Positions 23,890-32,555 of a stretch of 44,990 nt of DNA are shown here, in pieces. This stretch comes from Alphaproteobacteria bacterium (lineage in GTDB: Bacteria; Pseudomonadota; Alphaproteobacteria; Caulobacterales; Aquidulcibacteraceae). The notes under the pieces were generated by a model. It ran no database searches and was not told the origin of the DNA. It saw only the letters and a list, made by a program, of their open reading frames with translations. Made by a program: the position numbers and the translations under genes. Position 1 is the stretch's first letter. Each line of letters starts with the position of its first letter. The DNA lies in the NCBI GenBank assembly GCA_016124255.1, contig WGOB01000022.1, forward strand, positions 1 through 44,990, read 5' to 3'.

Positions 23890-25287
23890 ATGGAAGCGAT
23901 GAGCGCCGCTCTCTACGACCGCCTCGCCGCGCGCCTCGGGCCCAAAGGCTGGACTCGCGACGCACAAATCATCGCGCCGCACCTGAACGACTGGCGCGGA
24001 CGCCCGCCCGGCGCCACGCCCTTTCTGGCCCTGCCGGCGACGACTGAGGAAGTCGCCGCCACGGTGAAGCTCTGCGCTGACGCGGGCGCGGCGATCACCC
24101 CCCAAGGCGGCAACACCGGCCTCGTAGGCGGCCAGATCCCGCAGGGCGAGGTGCTGTTGTCGCTGAAGCGCTTGAACAGAATTCGCAGCGTCGATCCCAT
24201 CGACGACGCGCTCGTCGCCGAAGCCGGCGTGGTGCTGGCGCACGTGCAGGACGCCGCCGCCGAAGCGGATCGTCGGTTCCCGCTCAGCCTCGCCAGCGAA
24301 GGCAGCGCCACCATCGGCGGCCTTCTCTCCACCAACGCCGGGGGCGTCCATGTGGTCCGCTACGGCATGATGCGCGACCTGACGCTCGGGCTCGAAGTCG
24401 TCCTTGCCGACGGCCGCGTGCTCGACGCGCTGAAGGCGCTTCGCAAAGACAACACCGGCTACGATCTGAAGCAGCTCTTCATCGGCGCGGAGGGCACGCT
24501 GGGGATCATTACGGCGGCAAGCTTGAAGCTCTTTCCCCGCCCCCGGGGACGCGCGCTCGCAGCAGCGTCCGTCGCCAGCGCAGCGAGGGCCCTCCAGCTT
24601 CTGGAGATCGTCAAGACGCGGACTGGCGCGCTGGCCGCGTTCGAGATCATGAACCGCTGCATTATCGACATGACGCTCAAGAACGTCCCCAACGCGCGTG
24701 CGCCGCTCCCCGGCGCCTTTCCGTATCTGGCGCTGATCGAGTTTGAGGCCGCCGCCGCCGAGGGGCTGCGCGACGCGGTGGAATCGGCGCTCGGCGAGGC
24801 GTTGGAAGCCGGCGTCGCCGACGGCGCGGTCATCGCGGAGAGCGAGGGCCAGGCCCAGGCGTTCTGGTTCCTGCGCGAGATGGCGAGCGCGGGCCACAAG
24901 CCCGAGGGCGCGCAGATCAATTGCGACATCTCGGTTCCAGTCAGCCGGATCCCGCAATTCCTGGAGACCGCCGGCGCAGCGGCGGCGCGCCTCTGCCCCG
25001 GCGTCCGGATCGTGGCCTTCGGCCATGCCGGGGACGGCAATATCCACTATTCGCTGGTTCAGCCGGAGGGCGCGCCGGCCGCCGCTTTTCCCGCCGCCGC
25101 GCTCTCGGAGGCCGCGCACGATGCAGCGCACGCCCTTGGCGGCTCAATTTCAGCGGAGCACGGCATCGGCGTGACGCGGAAGAGCGAACTCCCGCGCTAC
25201 AAGAGCGAGGCGGCGCTGGCGGTGATGCGGACGGTGAAGGCGGCGCTGGACCCTAAGGGCGTGTTCAATCCGCGTGCGCTGATCTGA
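23890..25287 (+). CDS. FAD-linked oxidase (GlcD / D-2-hydroxyacid dehydrogenase type)
   Basis: 465-residue flavoprotein of the PCMH type. The FAD-binding domain shows PQGGNTGLVGGQIP, SLASEGSATIGGLLSTNAGG and FIGAEGTLGIITAASLKL. The C-terminal FAD-oxidase domain has VAFGHAGDGNIHYSLVQP and SAEHGIGVTRK, holding the metal-binding His and Glu of D-2-hydroxyglutarate/D-lactate dehydrogenases. It oxidises a D-2-hydroxy acid; serine-pathway or glycolate partners are not nearby, so D-2-hydroxyglutarate is plausible but not proven. ATG at 23899 is an alternative start. Confidence 0.88.
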   Translation: MEAMSAALYDRLAARLGPKGWTRDAQIIAPHLNDWRGRPPGATPFLALPATTEEVAATVKLCADAGAAITPQGGNTGLVGGQIPQGEVLLSLKRLNRIRSVDPIDDALVAEAGVVLAHVQDAAAEADRRFPLSLASEGSATIGGLLSTNAGGVHVVRYGMMRDLTLGLEVVLADGRVLDALKALRKDNTGYDLKQLFIGAEGTLGIITAASLKLFPRPRGRALAAASVASAARALQLLEIVKTRTGALAAFEIMNRCIIDMTLKNVPNARAPLPGAFPYLALIEFEAAAAEGLRDAVESALGEALEAGVADGAVIAESEGQAQAFWFLREMASAGHKPEGAQINCDISVPVSRIPQFLETAGAAAARLCPGVRIVAFGHAGDGNIHYSLVQPEGAPAAAFPAAALSEAAHDAAHALGGSISAEHGIGVTRKSELPRYKSEAALAVMRTVKAALDPKGVFNPRALI

Positions 25288-25326
25288 CCGTCTCGCGCGC
25301 GCGGTCGCGGCTGCTAAGCCAGGCCC

Positions 25327-25608
25327 ATGAGCGCCTTCCTCACCGTCTTTGTGACCATCTTCCTCGCCGAACTCGGCGACAAAACCCAGATCGCGGCGGC
25401 GCTGTTCGCGGCCGAAGGCGATCGCCCCGCTTGGCTCGTTTTCCTGGCGACGTCTGCGGCCCTGGTGGCGTCCGCGGGCGCGGCGGTTCTGGTTGGCGGC
25501 GCTGCCGGGCGGTTCGTCCAAGGCCCCACGCTGAAAATTGTCGCCGGGCTCGCGTTCATCGCCATCGGCGCGCTGATGATCCGCGGCGCGCTGAAGGGCG
25601 CCGGGTAA
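25327..25608 (+). CDS. Half-size GDT1/TMEM165 (UPF0016) cation transporter
   Basis: 93-residue membrane protein with three hydrophobic segments and one copy of the family motif ELGDKTQ (15-21). Eukaryotic GDT1 and many bacterial MneA-type proteins have two such halves; this one has a single half and would need to form a dimer. The family moves Mn2+ or Ca2+. It sits 39 bases after the oxidase gene and ends one base before the convergent stop at 25610. No second half-size gene lies next to it. Confidence 0.85.
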   Translation: MSAFLTVFVTIFLAELGDKTQIAAALFAAEGDRPAWLVFLATSAALVASAGAAVLVGGAAGRFVQGPTLKIVAGLAFIAIGALMIRGALKGAG

Positions 25609-25609
25609 G

Positions 25610-26107
25610 CTAGGTGCCGATGGCGACCAGCACGCCCTGGTAGGCCGTCAGCGCCGCCAATAGCGCCGCCTGTGCGCTGGTGCGGAAGACGACGCGCGCC
25701 GGCGCAGCCGAAAGCCAGAGGAACGCCGCCAAGGTTGCCAGCAGCGCGCCCAGCCCGACCCAAAACTCAAGCGATGCGGGGTTAAACAGCAGCACCTGGA
25801 ACGGCCACAGCCCGAACGCCAGCATATGTAGCGCAAATAGCCCCGCCCCGCCCCAGGCGCGCGCGCGCAAAATCTCCACGAAGCTCGTGGCCGCCATGTG
25901 GAACGCAAAGCCGAACAAAAGCATGATTGCCGCGATGGCGGCTGGCGTTTCAACGCGCCCGACGGACATCGCCAGCAGCGCGCCCGCCAGAAGCCCGAAC
26001 GCGGCGGCGCCGGAGGCGACGACCAGCCGCTCGATGCTGCGGAATTCGCGAACGCGCCGTCGCGCGCCGGCCGCATAGGGAAGCGATGGAAAGGCCACGG
26101 CCGTCAT
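25610..26107 (-). CDS. Polytopic membrane protein of unknown function
   Basis: 165-residue protein with about five hydrophobic segments (roughly 30-50, 57-78, 87-107, 113-132 and 140-162). No motif is recognised. The N-terminus is Arg-rich (ARRRVREFRS), suggesting it faces the cytoplasm. The 202-base region upstream (26108-26309) is locally AT-richer around 26155-26225 and may hold its promoter; I see no gene there. Confidence 0.65.
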   Translation of the reverse strand: MTAVAFPSLPYAAGARRRVREFRSIERLVVASGAAAFGLLAGALLAMSVGRVETPAAIAAIMLLFGFAFHMAATSFVEILRARAWGGAGLFALHMLAFGLWPFQVLLFNPASLEFWVGLGALLATLAAFLWLSAAPARVVFRTSAQAALLAALTAYQGVLVAIGT

Positions 26108-26309
26108 CCCGTCACCCGATCATCTACGCGCGCCCCTTTTGCAGCCCGCAGCGATGATTGAACGACTCAGATGGTTAAACGTTCGTGTTCCCGCAATCGA
26201 AAACACAAGGGCGATCGCAAAATCGCGTGGCGTGCGGCTTTCGTGCGCCATGCATTCGCGTGCGTGAATGAATCGTCATGAACTGCAGGTTACCGAAGCC
26301 TTGCTCCGT

Positions 26310-27179
26310 CTACTGACGATTCCGCTCGGCGCGCGGCCGGATCAGTCCCTCCTGCACGGCCGACGCGACGAGCCTGCCGTCTGCGGAAAAGATGCTGCCG
26401 CGGTTGAAGCCCCTGGCGCCGGACGCTGAAGGGCTGTCCTGCACATAGAGATGCCATTCATGCATCTTCACCGGCCGGTGGAACCAGAGGATATGATCGA
26501 GGCTCGCGGTCTGCACGCCGCCCTTGAACCAATTCGCGCCGTGCGGCCTCAGGCACGTGCCCAGCAGCGACATGTCGGAGGCGTACGCCAGCATCACCTG
26601 GTTCATGATCGCCCCTTCGACAGGCGCCCGCGTGCGCATCCAGACGCGGTGATAGGGCGGCGCCGGCTCCGGATTCAGCCAATCCAGATGCTCTACCGCG
26701 CGCAGTTCGATGGCGCGATCCGCGAAATCGCGTCGCCCGGCGAATTGCGGCGCGCGCTCGACGAATTCCGCCCACCGCTCCGCATCCGTCGGGATCGTAT
26801 CGGGCGTCGGCGTATCAGGCAGCGCATCCTGGTGCTCGAACCCGTCTTCCTCAATCTGAAACGATGCGGCGAGATTGAGTATCTGCTCGCCGCGCTGGAT
26901 CGCAATCACGCGCCGTGTGGTGAAGCTCTTGCCGTCGCGCGATCGCTCCGTCTCGAACAGCACGGGGATGGATGGATCGCCGGGCCGAATGAAATACGCC
27001 TGCAGCGAATGGCACATCCGATCCTGCACAGTCGCGTACGCGGCCAACAGCGCCTGCGCGATCACCTGCCCGCCATAGATGCGCCCCATCTCGCCCGGCG
27101 GTGAGCGGCCGCGGAAGAGATTGGTCTCGATCTGCTCGAGCGTGAGCACATCGATCAGATCATTCATCGACGCCGCCAT
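26310..27179 (-). CDS. tesB: Acyl-CoA thioesterase II
   Basis: 289-residue double-hotdog thioesterase. The first hotdog has GRIYGGQVIAQALLAAY and LQAYFIRPGDPSIPVLFE. In the second, the triad is represented by Asp in YASDMSLLG, Ser in VQTASLDHILWFHRP and Gln in SAVQEGLIRPR. Length matches E. coli TesB. It hydrolyses medium- to long-chain acyl-CoA. A second ATG at 27167 is possible. The PPOX-like gene lies 30 bases upstream on the same strand. Confidence 0.9.
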   Translation of the reverse strand: MAASMNDLIDVLTLEQIETNLFRGRSPPGEMGRIYGGQVIAQALLAAYATVQDRMCHSLQAYFIRPGDPSIPVLFETERSRDGKSFTTRRVIAIQRGEQILNLAASFQIEEDGFEHQDALPDTPTPDTIPTDAERWAEFVERAPQFAGRRDFADRAIELRAVEHLDWLNPEPAPPYHRVWMRTRAPVEGAIMNQVMLAYASDMSLLGTCLRPHGANWFKGGVQTASLDHILWFHRPVKMHEWHLYVQDSPSASGARGFNRGSIFSADGRLVASAVQEGLIRPRAERNRQ

Positions 27180-27209
27180 GGATCGCTTTCTAGGTTGTTC
27201 GCCGCCGGC

Positions 27210-27800
27210 CTACGCCTTGCGCGGCGGCACGACGTCCTTGAAGGGATCGAAGCCCTTCCACGCCGGCTCCACCGGCGTTTCGCCCGGCCGGGGGATGTAG
27301 ACCGACTCCGCGCCGCTTTTCAAATCGGGAATGTAACGCGGGCAGTTCGGGAAGATATGTTCGGCGCGGACGCGGACAAGCGCCTGCGCCCCTGCCCAAT
27401 CCCGCATCATCGGATCCTCGAAGACGATCTCAGCGCGCCCGTTCACGCGCAGCCGCTTCGGCGACCCGTCCATGGCGATGAACAACAGGCCGACCGCGGC
27501 GTTGACGCTCACGTTGCCGAGGCTGCGGAACATGCCGTTGCCATCGTAATCGGGAAAGACGAGGAGATCGTCGCGCATCACCCGCACGAACCCCGGCGCG
27601 CCGCCCTTGAAGGAGCAATCCGGGCGCCCGTCGCGATCCGCGGTAGCGAGGAAAAAGAACGGGCGCGTCTCGATGAAATCGCGGTCCGCCTCCGTGAACA
27701 CGGTGCGGTGCGTGATCTCGAAGAGCCGGTCCGCCAGCGCGCGCGAACCGAAGCGGTCCTGCAACGCACGCTGGCCGTCATGATACGCAGACGCGGACAT
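27210..27800 (-). CDS. Pyridoxamine-5'-phosphate oxidase-like FMN-binding protein
   Basis: 196-residue split-barrel protein. RPFFFLATADRDGRPDCSFK is the typical N-terminal flavin-binding strand pair, followed by LLVFPDYDGNGMFRSLGN, VGLLFIAMDG and LRVNGRAEIV. The C-terminus ends with IPDLKSGAESVYIPRPG. It lacks the residues expected for genuine PdxH, so it is better viewed as a general-stress or flavin-reductase-like PPOX protein. AAGG lies eight bases upstream of the start. It is divergent from a lipoprotein gene. Confidence 0.82.
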   Translation of the reverse strand: MSASAYHDGQRALQDRFGSRALADRLFEITHRTVFTEADRDFIETRPFFFLATADRDGRPDCSFKGGAPGFVRVMRDDLLVFPDYDGNGMFRSLGNVSVNAAVGLLFIAMDGSPKRLRVNGRAEIVFEDPMMRDWAGAQALVRVRAEHIFPNCPRYIPDLKSGAESVYIPRPGETPVEPAWKGFDPFKDVVPPRKA

Positions 27801-27896
27801 GTTTTCGCCTTTCCCAGAGAGGCGAATTGACAGCCGCGTGGCGACGGCTTCTATCGCCGCGAGGCGCTTCCATGGCGCCGAACGGGGGAAGGATCA

Positions 27897-28484
27897 ATGC
27901 GCGCTTTGACGGGCCTGGCGGCGCTGGCGTTTCTGGCTCTTTCCGGGTGCGCGAGTACAACCGCGCCGGCGACGCCCGACGATGCGGCGGGTCTTCTGGC
28001 TGCGGGCTGCCGCGCAGAAGCTGCGCAGACCTGGCGCCCGCTCGGCACCGGCGATCCGTTCACGATCAACGCCGTCGCGCGCGGGCCGAGCTGCCCGCAG
28101 GCGACGGCGATCCTCACTGTGCGCAATCCGCAGGGCGATGTGGTGTGGACCGAATCCTACGCCGTAGCCCAGGTGATGACCCTCGCCGACAGCCATCAGA
28201 ACTCGCCCGAACTGGCGCAGGCCATGGCCGCATGGATCGATCCGAACACGATCAATCTCAAGCTGACGCGCGATCTGCCTGATTGGCCCGAAGGCGCCGA
28301 GGCGCCGATGGCGGGCGAGTTTCCGTTCTACCCTGAGACCTTCGTCGACCGGACCGAGTATCTCCGCATGCGCAACACGCTGTTCCCGATCTATTGCTAC
28401 GTGCAGGGCATGGAGAGCATCGCCTGCCTGGTGCTGGAGCACGGCCGCCTGACGAAGATCGGCGTGCAGACGTTTCCTGGCTGA
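27897..28484 (+). CDS. Lipoprotein of unknown function
   Basis: 195-residue exported protein. The signal ends in the lipobox LSGC (Cys18). The mature part starts with a Thr/Ala-rich stretch, then contains Cys-bearing segments (AAGCRAEA, GPSCPQAT, IYCYVQGMESIACLVLEHG), which could form disulfides in the periplasm. GGGGGAAGG precedes the start. No family was recognised. A pair of palindromic repeats follows its stop. Confidence 0.7.
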   Translation: MRALTGLAALAFLALSGCASTTAPATPDDAAGLLAAGCRAEAAQTWRPLGTGDPFTINAVARGPSCPQATAILTVRNPQGDVVWTESYAVAQVMTLADSHQNSPELAQAMAAWIDPNTINLKLTRDLPDWPEGAEAPMAGEFPFYPETFVDRTEYLRMRNTLFPIYCYVQGMESIACLVLEHGRLTKIGVQTFPG

Positions 28485-28492
28485 GGCCGACC

Positions 28493-28555
28493 TAGAGCAT
28501 CTTCCGACCATACGCGATCGCCCCTGCGATCGAATGGTCGGAAAAAGATGCTCTA
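28493..28555. repeat. Intergenic palindrome A of a second tandem pair
   Basis: Arms TAGAGCATCTT (28493-28503) and AAGATGCTCTA (28545-28555), then CCGACCAT (28504-28511) with ATGGTCGG (28534-28541) after a three-base bulge. The loop contains a further CGATCG pair. The outer arm shares AGC and the flanking TAGAGC type ends with the 4136-4298 elements. Similar intergenic palindromes are common in Alphaproteobacteria. Confidence 0.85.
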
Positions 28556-28567
28556 CACATTTGAATA

Positions 28568-28629
28568 TAGAGCAACCTTATCCGGCCTCGGAATCGCAAA
28601 GCGATTCCAGTAGGTCGGATGTTGCTCTA
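28568..28629. repeat. Intergenic palindrome B of a second tandem pair
   Basis: Arms TAGAGCAAC (28568-28576) and GTTGCTCTA (28621-28629), middle arms ATCCGGCCT and AGGTCGGAT with one G-T pair, and an apical GGAATCGC-AAA-GCGATTCC. The right arm contains the stop codon of the convergent gene ending at 28627. Confidence 0.85.
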
Positions 28630-29076
28630 GCCGCGCCTCGCGCGGTGGACGGCGGCGTCGAGCGCGGAGAGGAATTGGGAGCGGTCGCGCGCGGTGAAGG
28701 CTTTGGGGCCGCCGGTTTGTTCGCCGGTCGAGCGGATGTGCTCCATGATCTCGCGCGTGGCGAGCGCTGCGCCGATTGAGCTCTCGGTGAACGGCTTGCC
28801 CGTCGGCGCCAAGACTTGCGCCCCGGCCTTGAGCGCGCGGCCCGCGAGCGGGATGTCGGACGTGATCACAATGTCGCCTTTGCCGGCGCGATCGGCGATC
28901 CAGTCGTCGGCGACGTCAGCGCCGGCTTCGACAACGATCTGCTGGATCAGTTTCGATTGCGGCGTGCGGATGAACGCGTTCGACACGACGAACACATTGA
29001 GCGCGTAGCGCTGCGCCACCCGGTAGACCTCGTCCTTCACCGGACACGCGTCCGCATCGATATAGATGGCCGTCAC
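28627..29076 (-). CDS. YaiI/YqxD family protein (DUF188)
   Basis: 149-residue protein of the YaiI/YqxD family. The hallmark N-terminus IYIDADACPVKDE is followed by VFVVSNAFIR, DWIADRAGKGDIVITSDIPL and the C-terminal IMEHIRSTGEQTGGPKAF. The fold resembles PIN-like nucleases with several Asp residues, but the function is not established. The start is a GTG at 29076, four bases after the isovaleryl-CoA dehydrogenase stop. The frame stays open upstream into that gene, but homology begins here. Confidence 0.88.
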   Translation of the reverse strand: MTAIYIDADACPVKDEVYRVAQRYALNVFVVSNAFIRTPQSKLIQQIVVEAGADVADDWIADRAGKGDIVITSDIPLAGRALKAGAQVLAPTGKPFTESSIGAALATREIMEHIRSTGEQTGGPKAFTARDRSQFLSALDAAVHRARRG

Positions 29077-29080
29077 AGCC

Positions 29081-30250
29081 TCAATCGTCGCGGACGATTT
29101 CGCGGCCGATGAGGAAGCGGCGGATTTCGTTGGTGCCGGCGCCGATGTCATAGAGCTTGGCGTCGCGCAGGAGGCGCCCCGTCGGGTAGTCGTTGATGTA
29201 GCCGTTGCCGCCGAGCGCCTGGATGGCTTCCAGCGCCACCTTCACAGCATTCTCGCTGGCGTAGAGGATGGCGCCGGCGGCGTCGCGCCGCGTTGTCTTG
29301 CCCGCGTCGCACGCCTTCGCCACCGCATAGACGTAGGCGCGCGCGCTGGAGAGCGCCACGTACATGTCCGCGATCTTGGCCTGCATCAGCTGGAACTCGC
29401 CGATCGGCTTGCCGAACTGCTTCCGCTCGCGCAGGTACGGCACGACGATATCGATCGCCGCCTGCATGATGCCGAGCGGCCCCGCCGCGAGCACCACGCG
29501 TTCGTAATCGAGCCCGCTCATCAGCACGGTGACGCCGTCATGCAGCGGCCCGAGCATGTTCTCTTCCGGCACTTCGACATCCTCGAACACGAGTTCGCCG
29601 GTGTCGCTGCCGCGCATCCCGATCTTGTCGAGCTTCTGCGCCGCGGAGAACCCCTTGGTCCCCTTCTCCACGATGAACGCGGTGATGCCGTATGGTCCGC
29701 GATCGGCGTCTGTCTTGGCGTAGACGATCACAGCGTCGGCATGCGGCGCATTGGTGATCCACATTTTCGTACCGTTGAGCACGAAATGGTCGTCGCGCTT
29801 GTCCGCGCGCAGCCGCATGCCGGTGACGTCGCTGCCCGCGCCCGGTTCGCTCATCGCCAGCGCGCCGACATGCTTGCCCGAAATCAGCTTTGGCAGATAC
29901 TTTTTCTTCTGATCCTTCGTGCCCCAGCGGCGCAGCTGGTTGATGCAGAGATTGGAGTGCGCCCCATAGGACAAGCCGACGCTCGCCGACGCGCGCGAAA
30001 TCTCCTCCATCGCCACCACGTGCTCGACATAACCGAGGCCCGCGCCGCCGAATTCCTCCTCCACCGTGATCCCGTGCAGGCCGAGCTCGCCAAGCTTCGG
30101 CCAGAGATCGCGGGGGAACGTGTTGGTGCGGTCGATCTGGTCGGCGCGCGGCGCGATCTCCTCGGCCGCGAAGCGGGCGGTGAGGTCGCGGATCGCGTCA
30201 GCGTCTTCGCCGAGATCGAAGTCGAGGTGCGCTGCGTTGCGGATCATCAT
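29081..30250 (-). CDS. ivd: Isovaleryl-CoA dehydrogenase
   Basis: 389-residue acyl-CoA dehydrogenase converting isovaleryl-CoA to 3-methylcrotonyl-CoA in leucine degradation. Support for this specific member: the catalytic Glu lies in the helix motif [14 protein letters not shown], and the C-terminal site where other acyl-CoA dehydrogenases carry Glu reads [10 protein letters not shown]. Other landmarks are [16 protein letters not shown] and [15 protein letters not shown]. No methylcrotonyl-CoA carboxylase partner is adjacent. The start lacks a clear SD. The SpmX-like gene ends 27 bases after... its upstream side, on the same strand. Confidence 0.9.
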   Translation of the reverse strand: MMIRNAAHLDFDLGEDADAIRDLTARFAAEEIAPRADQIDRTNTFPRDLWPKLGELGLHGITVEEEFGGAGLGYVEHVVAMEEISRASASVGLSYGAHSNLCINQLRRWGTKDQKKKYLPKLISGKHVGALAMSEPGAGSDVTGMRLRADKRDDHFVLNGTKMWITNAPHADAVIVYAKTDADRGPYGITAFIVEKGTKGFSAAQKLDKIGMRGSDTGELVFEDVEVPEENMLGPLHDGVTVLMSGLDYERVVLAAGPLGIMQAAIDIVVPYLRERKQFGKPIGEFQLMQAKIADMYVALSSARAYVYAVAKACDAGKTTRRDAAGAILYASENAVKVALEAIQALGGNGYINDYPTGRLLRDAKLYDIGAGTNEIRRFLIGREIVRDD

Positions 30251-30277
30251 GGGGATGTAGGCCGCTTCGCGTCCGCC

Positions 30278-31144
30278 TCAAACTTGGGCAAAAACCGGCC
30301 GCATCGGCCGCGTCAGGAAGAAGAGCCCGGCAAGAGCAGCCGCGACGCCGGGCACGCCGAGCAAGAAACTCGCGGAGAGGTTCGCCGCGAACGGCGCGCC
30401 GCGGAGGTACGCCGCCGCCGCCGTCGCCGCCAAGGCGACGCCGACAAGGGTAAGGCCGGCGAACGCGATCTGGCGCCAGAGCGGCGTTTCCACGCGCGGG
30501 GCGGCCTTGAGCTTGAAGCTGCGCACCGGGCCGATGTCGACGAGCGCGGGAGACGGCGCGGGCGCCGCATCGACGGCCGTTGACGCCGGAACGAGCGCCC
30601 CGCCCAGCATTGGCGTTGCCGCCACCACCGATGGCGCACCCAGGATCGAGGCGGCGTGATCCAGTTCAGGCTTGAGCCATGCGCTCGGGGCGCCGGCGCC
30701 CTCCGACAGCATCATCGCCTTCTCGGCGGCGCGGCGCCGCACCAGCGCTTCGCAGACCACGCTTTTGCCGCCGACCGCCGTCTTGCGCCACGCCTCCATG
30801 GCGCACGCAGCGGCGGCGAAGTCGCCGGCCCGCACTCGCCGCGCGACGGCGCTGCGCTCATATGCATCGACGCCGATCGAGAATGCGAACGAGACGAGCG
30901 CATCCAATTGGGTCGGCGAAAGCGGCCGTTGCGCGCAGATCGAGACCGCATCTGCGACGGGCTCAAGATCGGCTTCCAGCAGCGCGCCGGCCTCAGCCTT
31001 GGTTAGCGGCGCCGCCGGCGCTTCCGCGCACGCATGGCCGTACCCGACGACGAAGCCGCCTTCCGGCAACGCGGCCGCCGTCTCACGGAAACCTTCATGA
31101 ACTTTGATTTGAGCGATGCCCAACGGCGAAACGGTGCGGCCCAT
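30278..31144 (-). CDS. spmX: SpmX-like protein: muramidase-fold domain plus two C-terminal membrane segments
   Basis: 288-residue protein. Residues 1-150 form a GH24/phage-lysozyme-like domain: Glu17 (VHEGFR) and GYGH (34-37) are present, but the Asp and Thr of the catalytic triad are replaced (L26, V32), so lysozyme activity is doubtful. CAMEAWRKTAVGG and ALVRRRAAEKAMML close the domain. An Ala/Pro-rich linker (155-215) leads to two hydrophobic segments near 228-250 and 258-280. This order matches Caulobacter SpmX, which localises and activates the DivJ kinase at the stalked pole. AAAGGG precedes the ATG at 31144. It is divergent from a proline-rich gene. Confidence 0.8.
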   Translation of the reverse strand: MGRTVSPLGIAQIKVHEGFRETAAALPEGGFVVGYGHACAEAPAAPLTKAEAGALLEADLEPVADAVSICAQRPLSPTQLDALVSFAFSIGVDAYERSAVARRVRAGDFAAAACAMEAWRKTAVGGKSVVCEALVRRRAAEKAMMLSEGAGAPSAWLKPELDHAASILGAPSVVAATPMLGGALVPASTAVDAAPAPSPALVDIGPVRSFKLKAAPRVETPLWRQIAFAGLTLVGVALAATAAAAYLRGAPFAANLSASFLLGVPGVAAALAGLFFLTRPMRPVFAQV

Positions 31145-31328
31145 CGGCGATCCCTTTGATGAATGGCGCCGCCCCCCGTCCTGAGTTGAGCCAGGCCGGA
31201 GAAGCGTGCTCGCCTCCCACGCAAGGGACGGGCCAAGCCCTCGCCCGCCGCGCGAAGGGCTGAAACCCGGCGGCGCACGTGGTAAGCAGCCCGTAACCGA
31301 TTTCGGTTGGACGCGATGGGGGGGCGTC

Positions 31329-32552
31329 ATGGGGTTCTTCGAGCGCCTGTTCGGCTGGATTTTTCGGCGCACGCCGCAACCCCAGCCGCCCCCGCCCGCC
31401 GCAACGCGCACCGAGCGTCCGCCGCCGGGCCCGGCGCACCCCACGCCGCCGCCGTCCCCAGCGCCTCCGCCGCCCGCGGCGAGCCCCGCGCCGCCCGAGG
31501 TTTCCGCCCCCGCGCCCAATCCATCGCCGCCCGATCCATCGCCGCCGCCCCTGCCGGACCCGCCGCCGGAGGAGAAGCCCGCCGAGCGGCCGAAACCAAA
31601 GGAGATTCATCTGGAGCGCCAGCCCATCGGCAGCCGCGTACGCCATTTCGCGACCATCGATGGGACCCGGTTCCAAATCGGAGACGAACAATCCTTCGAC
31701 AGCCCGCTGTTAAAGAAGCGATGCCGCGGCATTTACATTTTGAAGCCGCGCGAAGGCTTCACCACGTTCGAGCCAGATCAATGGCGCGCCAGATACGGCG
31801 TTTGGGCGGACATGATCGCAGTGACGTCCGATGTCGAAGGCGGACGCGATATCGCAGCACTGAATTCCTATGACGGAGCGGGGTTCACCTTCGGCCTGAT
31901 GCAATGGGCCGCGCACGTGCCCGACGCGAACCTCGTTCTGCTGTTGCGCAAAATGCTCGCCCTGCCGAATGCGCCAGCCTACTTCCCGGACCTCACCCTC
32001 AACGCCGAAGGGCGGATTTGTCAGTTGGCCGGCGACGGCAAGCTCATCCAGCTCGAACGCAGCGGGCGCGGCCTTGAACCGACGGCGCCGCTGCGCCGCT
32101 ACCTCAACGAAGACGATGTTGAAGTCGACGAGCGGGAATTGCTCACGGCTGCAAAGCTTCTCCACTGGGTGCGCTTCGACCCGGAAGGACAGCGCACCCT
32201 CATCGAGTTCGCGTTCGAGGACTACAAGCACAACGTTGCGCTCCGCGCGAAGACCTTCCCGCTCGATGGCCGGCTTGACGTGGAAGTCATGCTGATCGCG
32301 GACATCTACCATCACGGCCGCGGCGCCACGGCTGCGCGTGGGCGCGAAGCAGGACGACAGCGCGCCATCAAAGCCGCGCTCGCCTCCAGCGATCCCACGG
32401 AAGGTCTTGTGAGCATCGGCGAAGGCGACGCCAAATATATCGACAATCGCATTCTCGGGCTTCGCCGCGAGATCGACGAGGCGCTGCAGGCCGGTGTCCT
32501 CGGCCACCACGTCTACGACGCCGCAACGCATGATTTCCGGCTGAAGACCTGA
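31329..32552 (+). CDS. Proline-rich protein with possible lysozyme-like domain
   Basis: 407-residue protein. The N-terminus MGFFERLFGWIFRR is amphipathic and could bind a membrane. Residues about 15-95 are a Pro/Ala-rich linker. The C-terminal 310 residues are globular, including DVEGGRDIAALNSYDGAG, FTFGLMQWAAHVPDAN, LVLLLRKMLALPNAPAYF and PDLTLNAEGRICQL. The D-x-AG-x-x-x-G-x-x-Q pattern recalls lysozyme-superfamily hydrolases such as chitosanase or transglycosylase-like proteins, but I could not fix a family. The start at 31329 is preferred because homology-like composition begins there; the frame is open from 31206. It shares its promoter region with the SpmX-like gene. Confidence 0.65.
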   Translation: MGFFERLFGWIFRRTPQPQPPPPAATRTERPPPGPAHPTPPPSPAPPPPAASPAPPEVSAPAPNPSPPDPSPPPLPDPPPEEKPAERPKPKEIHLERQPIGSRVRHFATIDGTRFQIGDEQSFDSPLLKKRCRGIYILKPREGFTTFEPDQWRARYGVWADMIAVTSDVEGGRDIAALNSYDGAGFTFGLMQWAAHVPDANLVLLLRKMLALPNAPAYFPDLTLNAEGRICQLAGDGKLIQLERSGRGLEPTAPLRRYLNEDDVEVDERELLTAAKLLHWVRFDPEGQRTLIEFAFEDYKHNVALRAKTFPLDGRLDVEVMLIADIYHHGRGATAARGREAGRQRAIKAALASSDPTEGLVSIGEGDAKYIDNRILGLRREIDEALQAGVLGHHVYDAATHDFRLKT

Positions 32553-32555
32553 ACC

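Noticed and set aside
26155-26300. AT-richer stretch with short direct and inverted repeats near the region upstream of 26107
   Set aside because: Repeats are only 5-6 bases with no consistent symmetry; treated as an ordinary promoter region.
29066-30583. 505-codon plus-strand frame opposite isovaleryl-CoA dehydrogenase
   Set aside because: It is the shadow of a strongly supported acyl-CoA dehydrogenase and gives Arg/His-rich sequence typical of antisense frames.
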